Of a DNA stretch of 64,000 bases, positions 33,688 through 39,284 are shown one piece after another; positions within the stretch are counted from its first letter, which is position 1; each line of letters opens with the position of its first letter. Where the stretch lies: NCBI GenBank assembly GCA_024235835.1, contig JACKLQ010000002.1:620001-684000 (forward strand), read 5' to 3'. The notes under the pieces were generated by a model. It was not told the DNA's origin. It did not search any database and saw only the letters and a program-made list of their open reading frames with translations. Position numbers and translations under genes: made by a program. The DNA is from Thiobacillus sp. (GTDB taxonomy: Bacteria; Pseudomonadota; Gammaproteobacteria; Burkholderiales; Thiobacillaceae).

Positions 33688-33869
33688 GGATAACCTCGTG
33701 TTCGCCATCGGCAGCCTCGGCAAAATCGCCAAGGCTGCCAGGGTTATCCCTGCATCGCTTCGCTACGGATTCTGGTGGCCAGGTTAACCTGGAACAGGTG
33801 GCCAGTTTGCCGTGGAATCACTGGCCGGTTTGGCGTGGAATGGGTGGCCGGTTTGGCGTGGAATACGCA

Positions 33870-33981
33870 ACGCAGGGTTGATGCTACAGCCCATATCAGT
33901 CCCTGAGGAGCTGGAAAGCCCATCGTCCATGTGGTCGCCACCCCAGCCAAACAAGCACAGCAAGTTATTCCAGAAAGTCAT
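33870..33981 (-). pseudogene. Small island protein, 5' fragment (split by IS21 copy B)
   Basis: From the ATG at 33981 the frame encodes MTFWNNLLCLFGWGGDHMDD, a Ser-rich stretch and MGCSINPA before the IS border. The remaining 3' part is at 31087-31301. The next gene upstream, ArdC-like, ends 45 bp away in the same direction, so the two were probably one transcription unit. Confidence 0.82.
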
Positions 33982-34026
33982 GTTGTTTGCTCCTATTCAA
34001 TGAATGCCAAGCCCTGTTGGGCATAC

Positions 34027-34890
34027 TCAATCCTGTTCGGCTCTGCCGGCCGCAAGGACCTTCTGAGCAGCGCTGAAAATCCGCTGCGCCGACTTCGCAG
34101 GCAGCTCCTCTTCACCCAGCCATGATTGGATGTAGCCTCGGGACTCCATTAGTCCGGGCAGCTCAAGCACAGCGCATAACAAGAACGCCACGCTCTCCGC
34201 CTCAACCTCCTGAAGCCGGCGAGAAAGGGTCTGCGTGTCCCAGCAACCCGCTTCCTGGGTGTGTCCCAGCACGATGTGGGCAACTTCGTGGAACCTCGTT
34301 TTGTGGGGGTGTTCCGCCAGGGGGTTGATGGCAATCTGACGCTCGATGGCATAGCCCTGCACATTGCCGTTCACCATGGCAAACCGGGTCTCTGAGATGT
34401 CCAGATTGACCAGGGCCAGATCGGCATCCCAGGCCGGGGTGTCCATAGGTTCCACGTAGGCGGTTCCTTCGGTCTGCTCCAGGGAGAACCAGTTCCGTGC
34501 CAGCCTGAACAGGGTGAACGTCGCAGTGCTCTCGATGACTTCCCCTACCTCCTCATCCCGTTCTTCCTGCAGGCGGATGGTTACCGGCATGAAGAGCGCC
34601 AGGGCTTTCTCGCCCTTACGCACCTGCCGTCCCAGCTCCTGCCACCGGCCAAAGCTTGCAATAGGGGAAAGGGGCAAGCCACGCTCATTCAGCTGCACTG
34701 CGGCAAGGATTTGATTGCCCAGGCTGTAGCGATGAAATCGCCGGTAAGCCTGGCTGACGATGCCCGGCTCGCTCAGTGCTTGGTTGAGCAGGTCCCTGAA
34801 GTCCATACCTGTTGCTCTTGGGTGAGCCTCGGGGGGCATGGGGGGAACGCCCATAGCTTGTTGGGTGGGTTGGTGGATGGTCGTCGTCAT
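34027..34890 (-). CDS. ardC: ArdC-like antirestriction protein (ssDNA-binding plus zincin)
   Basis: The 287-residue product has an N-terminal ArdC-type single-stranded-DNA-binding domain (SQAYRRFHRYSLGNQILA, then GRWQELGRQVRKGEKALA). Its C-terminal metallopeptidase domain has the zinc motif FHEVAHIVLGH near residues 201-211. ArdC-like proteins are carried by conjugative and mobilisable elements and protect incoming DNA from host restriction. This sits at the transfer-type end of the element, next to the hairpin-rich tract and the replication-relaxation gene. Its first residues follow an ATG at 34890 with GGAGA upstream on the minus strand. Confidence 0.85.
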   Translation of the reverse strand: MTTTIHQPTQQAMGVPPMPPEAHPRATGMDFRDLLNQALSEPGIVSQAYRRFHRYSLGNQILAAVQLNERGLPLSPIASFGRWQELGRQVRKGEKALALFMPVTIRLQEERDEEVGEVIESTATFTLFRLARNWFSLEQTEGTAYVEPMDTPAWDADLALVNLDISETRFAMVNGNVQGYAIERQIAINPLAEHPHKTRFHEVAHIVLGHTQEAGCWDTQTLSRRLQEVEAESVAFLLCAVLELPGLMESRGYIQSWLGEEELPAKSAQRIFSAAQKVLAAGRAEQD

Positions 34891-35203
34891 GGTTTATCTC
34901 CTGTATCGGACTAACGCTGCTCTTCGGAGCCGCCTCACCATCGGAGAGACAAACGGGAACAGGGGCGGGGAACAGGGCCAGCAGGTCGGCATGACAATCC
35001 AGGGATCGTGGAATAAACGGGGGGACCCGCCAGGGGGGACCGCTTTATGCCGCGAAAGCCCTGACGGTTGGCGTGACGGCGTGCCCTTGTGCCCTGCCCG
35101 CCCCGTCCGGGTGGTGATACTGGGCGGCTACGAATGAGTGCGCCGAAACAGGGGTGGATGACGAGCATCGGGGTGCCAACCCATGCTGTTTCACGCCTTT
35201 CAG

Positions 35204-35226
35204 CACAGTCTGTATCCACAGTCTGT
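35204..35226. repeat. Two direct copies of CACAGTCTGT at 13-bp period
   Basis: CACAGTCTGT occurs at 35204-35213 and again at 35217-35226. Short phased direct repeats beside a replication-relaxation gene could be initiator-binding iterons, though two copies are few. Confidence 0.5.
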
Positions 35227-35492
35227 GCCCGCTGTCTGGCAAGCGAAGCACGCAGTCGCTGGGCTTCAGCCGAGCGACGGAGCAGGGAGCCGCCCCACTC
35301 GTGCCGGCAAGGAACTTGCCGAGCTGAGTGAGGGTGGGACAAGAGCTTCCAGCTCGCAGTCCGGCGGGGTGCTCCCAACCCTAGTTGGGTCACCCCGGCG
35401 CTGGGGGGACCGCTTATCGGCAATCCCGCCTACGGGATTGAGGCATCCCAATGCCGACGATTAGCGGGGGCTTGCCCGCGTCCCGAACCTTG

Positions 35493-35591
35493 GACTCAAG
35501 GTGCGGGAAACTAGGGCGCGTGAACAGCGTGAACCGGAGCGGGCGTCCCGTTCAGGGATGCCAGGCGCCCTAGTTTCCCGCACGTTGAGTC
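35493..35591. repeat. Large inverted repeat with 27-nt arms
   Basis: The arms at 35493-35519 and 35565-35591 are complementary over 27 nt with one mismatch, including GTGCGGGAAACTAGGGCGC on the left and its perfect complement on the right. The 45-nt spacer contains a second hairpin (GAACCGGA / TCCCGTTC, 7 of 8 pairs). This could extrude as a cruciform or fold as a long RNA hairpin. Confidence 0.85.
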
Positions 35592-35772
35592 TGTCGCCAA
35601 GACAGATCAAGGTGAAGGGACGCTCGCCTTTCCAGGGCACGAAACGGCGTTCAGACGGGGCGAGTGAGCGCGCTTTCGTCCAGAAAGCGAAAAGGGAACG
35701 GTGACTAGCTGTTCGACCTCCCTGTGCGGCCCGGGGCGCATGGGGGGCCGCATATAGGTCTCGTCGCTATAC

Positions 35773-35800
35773 GTGGTATCACCACAACTGGAGATACCAC
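35773..35800 (+). promoter_or_regulatory. Hairpin before the replication-relaxation gene
   Basis: GTGGTATC (35773-35780) and GATACCAC (35793-35800) form a perfect 8-bp stem ending directly at the ATG, with the ribosome-binding site GGAG (35790-35793) at the edge of the loop. The left arm can also fold on itself (GTGGT-ATC-ACCAC). This repeats the two-fold layout seen before the methylase at 14204. Confidence 0.6.
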
Positions 35801-36631
35801 ATGGGAAATAGCGATAGCCGTGAGGTAGCACGGCACTCAGAACAGAAAGTGCTCAAGTCGTTGCACAAGTTTGGCTGGCTCCGGACCCGAGACCTTGCCT
35901 CATTGCATTGGATGCCCAGGGTAAAGGGTGGAGGGGACTTCCGCCCCATCGTGATTGAGGTCACCAACTCGGCACGGCGTATGGCTCAACGAACGCTGCG
36001 ACGCTTGAGGCAGCAGAACAAGGTGCTGTCCATCAAAGCGCCAGACGGTAGCCTGATCTACGGGCTGGCCGAGGCAGGTGTCCGCCAGTTGCAGGACATG
36101 GGCATACCGGCAAAGTCCGGCAAAGACATCGTGCGGCGAGTGAGCTTGTCGTTCTTTCATCATCGTCGGCTTGCCAACGAAATCACCATCGGAGCGCTGC
36201 TCCAGGGCTACCGAGCAAACTCTGAGCATGAGATTGCCAGTGGTGAGTGGCTGGGCGGCAATGAGGGTATTGAAGGCAAGAAGCCGGATGCGTTGGTGCG
36301 CAACGGTAAAGAAGTCTGGTGGGTGGAGGTGGAGCGCAGCCGCCGCAACGAGAGGGATTATGAAAAGCTGCTCAGCTGGCTAAAGAAAATCTGGGCGCCG
36401 GCACGGGGCAAGGATATTCCTGTAGATATGCCGGGTGGATACAAGTTGCAGAAAGTTGTGTTCGTCTCCAACACCCCGTTCATAGAGCGAGTCTGCGCTG
36501 ACTTGCGTCATGCGGGTTGGACAGACGCCTTGATCTCACAAAGGATTTTTGCGGTTCGGTTGCTATACGTTACAGAGGCCAAATACATTCTTATTGAGTC
36601 GAAGTCAGATGGAGCCGGCTCTGATTTCTAA
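35801..36631 (+). CDS. Replication-relaxation (MobC-like) family protein
   Basis: The 276-residue product has an N-terminal winged helix (QKVLKSLHKFGWLRTRDLAS, then QRTLRRLRQQNKVLSI). Its C-terminal domain has KPDALVRNGKEVWWVEVERS near residues 163-182, matching the PD...(E)vE pattern of the Replic_Relax family. Members are encoded by plasmids and integrative elements next to their origins and are thought to help mobilisation or replication initiation. It directly follows the hairpin-rich tract and precedes the recombinase on the opposite strand. The biochemical activity is not known. Confidence 0.72.
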   Translation: MGNSDSREVARHSEQKVLKSLHKFGWLRTRDLASLHWMPRVKGGGDFRPIVIEVTNSARRMAQRTLRRLRQQNKVLSIKAPDGSLIYGLAEAGVRQLQDMGIPAKSGKDIVRRVSLSFFHHRRLANEITIGALLQGYRANSEHEIASGEWLGGNEGIEGKKPDALVRNGKEVWWVEVERSRRNERDYEKLLSWLKKIWAPARGKDIPVDMPGGYKLQKVVFVSNTPFIERVCADLRHAGWTDALISQRIFAVRLLYVTEAKYILIESKSDGAGSDF

Positions 36632-36678
36632 TGGCACTGATTCAGACTGCGGCAGACCCGCTGCGGCCCCCGAGCCGG

Positions 36679-38277
36679 CTACTCGGGGTTCCCTTCTTTG
36701 TTCAATCCTTCATCCGGATTCGCAATGTGTTTACGTGGGCGCCCTCGTTTGGGCAATGAGTGACGATTGGGGTTGATGCTTAATGTTGGACCCCTCAGTG
36801 TGTGAATCATGGCGAATGTCCCATGCCACACAATACGTTCAACCACGGCAGTCAGGGCGGCGGCTAATCTGTAACGTTCCTCAACCGCAACCTTATCGTT
36901 CACTGCCGCCGCCACATTGACAGCGAACTCCCTCCCCCATTCCGGTGGTTTGAAGGGTAAGACAGCCAAGGCTTCCCGGGCTGCAATGACTTCTGCCTCA
37001 GCTTGTGTTCTTTCCTTCTCGACCTTAGCCAGTCGGCTAATTACGAGCGGGTTATGACCACTCTCCTCAATGGCGGCAAGCAGTCGCTCTGATCTTGCTT
37101 CTATATCTTTAACCTTTGATTCGGCCAGAAACAGCGTCTCACGCTTCGCCGCTACAGTCGCATTGGCATCGAAGGTGTCGTGCTCTACTTGTGCAATAGC
37201 GGCAATAACTGGTCCAGTTAATGCCGCTTCTGGAATGGAGGGGCACTGAGTAATGCCTGCTATCCGGTCCATACAGTAATAGCGTGCAGTGCCCCGGCCA
37301 GACGGAGATTTCCTTTGCATCCGCTTTCCGCAGGAGCAGTAAACAAGACCCGAAAAAATGTCTGCCCTGATACCTTGCATCCGTTTTGGACCTTGGCGGG
37401 TTGAGATGGCTGCTTGTGCTTTATGCCAGAGTTGCTCATCGATAACCGCAGGGAAATAGTGCAATACCGGATCTCCATCTGGGACCAGTTTTCTGGCAAC
37501 GACTCGGTGTGGCTGCCATTCCCCTAAGACCCGTCTGTCACGCAGTAATCGGCTGATAGCGGTGTGCTCCCATGCATCGCTTGCATTCCGCCTGCCTCGC
37601 CAAGGTCTTACCCATCCTTCATTATTTGCGATTCTGGCTATCGCTATCCCACCTAAACCGCCGGCCGTAAGAGCGAAAACCTGTCTAACTGATTGCGCTT
37701 TATCTGGGTCCAAATCCCAACCGGAGCGGTCTGCCCGAGGGATAACCCAGCCCGGTCCATGCATTATTGAAACGACTGGCAGACCGTTTTCTCGTTTGCT
37801 TTGAAACTTCTGGCTGACACGTTTCGCCTTAGTCGAACTCTCTTCGTTAGCCCTGGAGAACAGCACTACAGACAATAGAAAGGAGTGGAAATCGTTGATG
37901 GTCTCGTTGTTCCATTCATACCCATCAATCATGGATACCACCCTGATGCCCGCCCTGACGATCGATGTCAGTAACCCCGAAGCCTCCGGAATGGCATTGC
38001 GTGAAAGCCTGTCAAGACTCTCCACCAAGAGGATGGAGCCCTTGGGGACGTGCCCAGTCTCTACGGCACGCAGGAACCCGGACAGGGCACCCCTCGAAAC
38101 GTTGTCGCCCTTGTAGGCAGATATGCCAAGATCAGATAGTGCCAACGACTCATCAAGCTCTAAGTCATGCTCAATGCACCAACGCCTAGCACTATCGATC
38201 TGACGTTGCAGACTGTGTCCCGACGCCTGACGCCGAGACGAAAACCGACGATAGGAATAAACACGTGGCTTGTCCAT
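36679..38277 (-). CDS. Large serine recombinase (integrase of the element)
   Basis: The 532-residue product has the resolvase catalytic domain with YRRFSSRRQASGHSLQRQ at the N-terminus (nucleophilic Ser near residue 12), SLDRLSRNA near 90 and the long helix that follows. A recombinase domain comes next (GPGWVIPRADRSGWDLD, AISRLLRDRRVLGEW). A zinc ribbon (CSCGKRM ... YYCMD ... C) and a coiled coil near residues 385-450 complete it. This is the plan of large serine integrases. The start codon lies 37 bp from the crossover at attR, the usual int-attP arrangement. The ATG at 38277 is preferred over the in-frame GTG at 38283. Confidence 0.93.
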   Translation of the reverse strand: MDKPRVYSYRRFSSRRQASGHSLQRQIDSARRWCIEHDLELDESLALSDLGISAYKGDNVSRGALSGFLRAVETGHVPKGSILLVESLDRLSRNAIPEASGLLTSIVRAGIRVVSMIDGYEWNNETINDFHSFLLSVVLFSRANEESSTKAKRVSQKFQSKRENGLPVVSIMHGPGWVIPRADRSGWDLDPDKAQSVRQVFALTAGGLGGIAIARIANNEGWVRPWRGRRNASDAWEHTAISRLLRDRRVLGEWQPHRVVARKLVPDGDPVLHYFPAVIDEQLWHKAQAAISTRQGPKRMQGIRADIFSGLVYCSCGKRMQRKSPSGRGTARYYCMDRIAGITQCPSIPEAALTGPVIAAIAQVEHDTFDANATVAAKRETLFLAESKVKDIEARSERLLAAIEESGHNPLVISRLAKVEKERTQAEAEVIAAREALAVLPFKPPEWGREFAVNVAAAVNDKVAVEERYRLAAALTAVVERIVWHGTFAMIHTLRGPTLSINPNRHSLPKRGRPRKHIANPDEGLNKEGNPE

Positions 38278-38297
38278 GGCCACGGAATATATCAGGT

Positions 38298-38332
38298 ATT
38301 TTGTCGGATTGATTACCAGATCGCCACGCCGG
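38298..38332 (+). other. attR, right junction of the integrated element
   Basis: Element sequence (ATTTTGTCGGATTGAT) joins host xth sequence (CCAGATCGCCACGCC) at the TA of 38314-38315. The last element bases, CGGATTGATTA, happen to encode Arg-Ile-Asp-Tyr in the xth frame, the same residues as in the host gene. Confidence 0.9.
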
Positions 38333-38427
38333 GCATTGCCGCCAAGGCCCGGTCCGCCAGAGTTTACAAGGACCAGCGTTTCTCAGACCACGCCCCCCTG
38401 ATCGTGGACTACGACCACGAACTGTAG
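38314..38427 (+). pseudogene. xth: Host exodeoxyribonuclease III, 3' portion
   Basis: The fragment encodes the last 37 residues of the host xth (YQIATPGIAAKARSARVYKD, then QRFSDHAPL to the stop), in the frame interrupted at 7364. It carries the catalytic Asp-His pair but has no start or ribosome-binding site of its own. Confidence 0.94.
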
Positions 38428-38443
38428 AGAGGCGGGGCGGGCG

Positions 38444-38911
38444 TCAGTCCTCGCGCCGGAATTCCCCTTCTATGACATCGTCGTCCCGGCGGCCGTCGGG
38501 GCGATGGGCCCCACCGGGCGTGTAAGCGCGCCCCCCTTCAGGGTGCGGACCAGGCCCCGGACGATAGGCGGCGGCGGGCTGGGAGGGGCGGGGCAGGCCC
38601 GTCGTGAGCAACAGCAGCAGGCCCAGCACATCGGTGATGGGGCCTGGGAAGATCAAGAGCAGGCCGGCGAGGAAGCGGCGGCCTGCTGTCCACATCACGC
38701 TGAAGGGGTCCCGGCCGCTGGTGGTGGCCTGGACGAGTTCAGGCATGAAGCCGGTGCCGGCGCTGCGGATCAGCCAGCCCCCGGCCAGGGCGGCGCCCAG
38801 CAGCCAGAGGAAGGTGCGCAGGCCGCCGATTTCTCCTGCCACCAGGGCTATTCCTACTATTTCCAGGGCCAAAAAGGCCACGGCTATAATCCCGATAAAA
38901 CCAAACCTCAT
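38444..38911 (-). CDS. fxsA: FxsA-family membrane protein
   Basis: The 155-residue protein has the FxsA layout: a membrane helix at residues 3-25 (IGIIAVAFLALEIVGIALVA), a second near 30-48 (LLGAALAGGWLI), and a third near 80-104 containing LLLIFPGPITDVLGLLLLL. A charged Pro/Gly-rich cytoplasmic tail follows. FxsA was named for suppressing F-plasmid exclusion of phage T7 when overproduced, but its normal role is unknown. It is convergent with the xth 3' fragment and divergent from cutA with a 23-bp gap. Confidence 0.9.
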   Translation of the reverse strand: MRFGFIGIIAVAFLALEIVGIALVAGEIGGLRTFLWLLGAALAGGWLIRSAGTGFMPELVQATTSGRDPFSVMWTAGRRFLAGLLLIFPGPITDVLGLLLLLTTGLPRPSQPAAAYRPGPGPHPEGGRAYTPGGAHRPDGRRDDDVIEGEFRRED

Positions 38912-38934
38912 CCGATCCCTTTCATCCTATTCCC

Positions 38935-39273
38935 GTGCCAGAAACCCTGCTCGTCCTAACCAATCTGCCTGATGCGGATGCGGCCCGTCGCCTGGCGAGG
39001 GGATTGGTGGAGACGCGTCTGGCGGCCTGCGTGAATGTGCTGGCGTCCTGCCGGTCCTTCTACATATGGGAAGGCGCCTCCCGGGAAGATGGGGAGGTTC
39101 CCCTGTTCATCAAGACCACGGCGAAACTTTACCCCGCCGTGGAGGCCTATATACAGCAGCACCACCCCTACAACCTGCCGGAGATCATCGCCTTGAGGAT
39201 CGAGGCGGGGCTTCCGGACTATCTGCGCTGGGTTGCCGACACGACCAACCCCCAGGCGTCCACACTGGCCTGA
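38935..39273 (+). CDS. cutA: Divalent-cation tolerance protein CutA
   Basis: CutA is a small trimeric ferredoxin-like-fold protein linked to copper tolerance. The 112-residue product has the family core: ARGLVETRLAACVNVL, SFYIWEG, VPLFIKTTAKLYPAVEAYI, HPYNLPEIIALRI and YLRWV. It starts at GTG 38935. It precedes dsbD by 11 bp, a common betaproteobacterial arrangement. Confidence 0.95.
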   Translation: MPETLLVLTNLPDADAARRLARGLVETRLAACVNVLASCRSFYIWEGASREDGEVPLFIKTTAKLYPAVEAYIQQHHPYNLPEIIALRIEAGLPDYLRWVADTTNPQASTLA

Positions 39274-39284
39274 ATGGAGCTTTC

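Larger units (their letters stand above)
31302..33869 (-). mobile_element. IS21-family insertion sequence, copy B (inverted)
   Basis: This 2,568-bp copy has the same length as copy A, and its IstA and IstB translations are identical to those of copy A, so transposition was recent. It lies in the opposite orientation. Its ends read TGCGCATTCCACGG and CGTGGAATACGCA. It is flanked by ACGCAGGGT at 31293-31301 and 33870-33878, a 9-bp duplication, compared with 6 bp for copy A. Confidence 0.95.
34891..35800. other. 910-bp noncoding tract rich in inverted repeats (candidate oriT/origin or structured RNA)
   Basis: No convincing gene is seen. The right two-thirds is packed with stem-loops: CGGCAAG-GAA-CTTGCCG (35305-35321), itself enclosed by CACTC/GAGTG; CCCAAC-CCTA-GTTGGG (35374-35389); CAATCCCG-CCTA-CGGGATTG (35421-35440) enclosed by TCGGCA/TGCCGA (35417-35457); GCGGG/CCCGC (35464-35479); and a 27-nt inverted repeat (35493-35519 with 35565-35591). 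Two direct copies of CACAGTCTGT lie at 35204 and 35217. Position between ArdC and a MobC-like gene favours an origin of transfer or replication, but a structured noncoding RNA is equally possible. Confidence 0.6.
7362..38313. mobile_element. 30,952-bp integrated element (genomic island) in xth
   Basis: The two halves of one xth reading frame flank this segment exactly. The right end carries a large serine recombinase reading inward, 37 bp from the crossover. Joining the ends gives an attP with 15-nt arms (ATTTTGTCGGATTGA and TCAATCAGACAAATA, 13 of 15 symmetric) around a central TTAG whose middle TA is the likely crossover dinucleotide. The cargo is a second xth, two copies of one IS21-family element, a family A DNA polymerase cluster, DNA methylases, a defence operon, an ArdC-like protein and a replication-relaxation protein. 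No conjugation or phage structural genes are visible, so it is most simply an integrative element that may be mobilised in trans. Without the two IS copies it would be about 25.8 kb. Confidence 0.93.

Noticed and set aside
35204..35591. CRISPR array
   Set aside because: The repeats here are inverted or occur only twice, without regular spacers, and no cas gene is present. No CRISPR-like array was seen elsewhere in the window.
34891..35800. Group II intron or tRNA gene in the hairpin-rich tract
   Set aside because: I found no domain V-like hairpin or intron-encoded protein, and no cloverleaf with a T-arm consensus.
7362..38313. Composite IS21 transposon as the explanation of the whole island
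   Set aside because: Both IS copies lie inside the element, each has its own target duplication and splits a different island gene; the outer borders match serine-integrase att sites.
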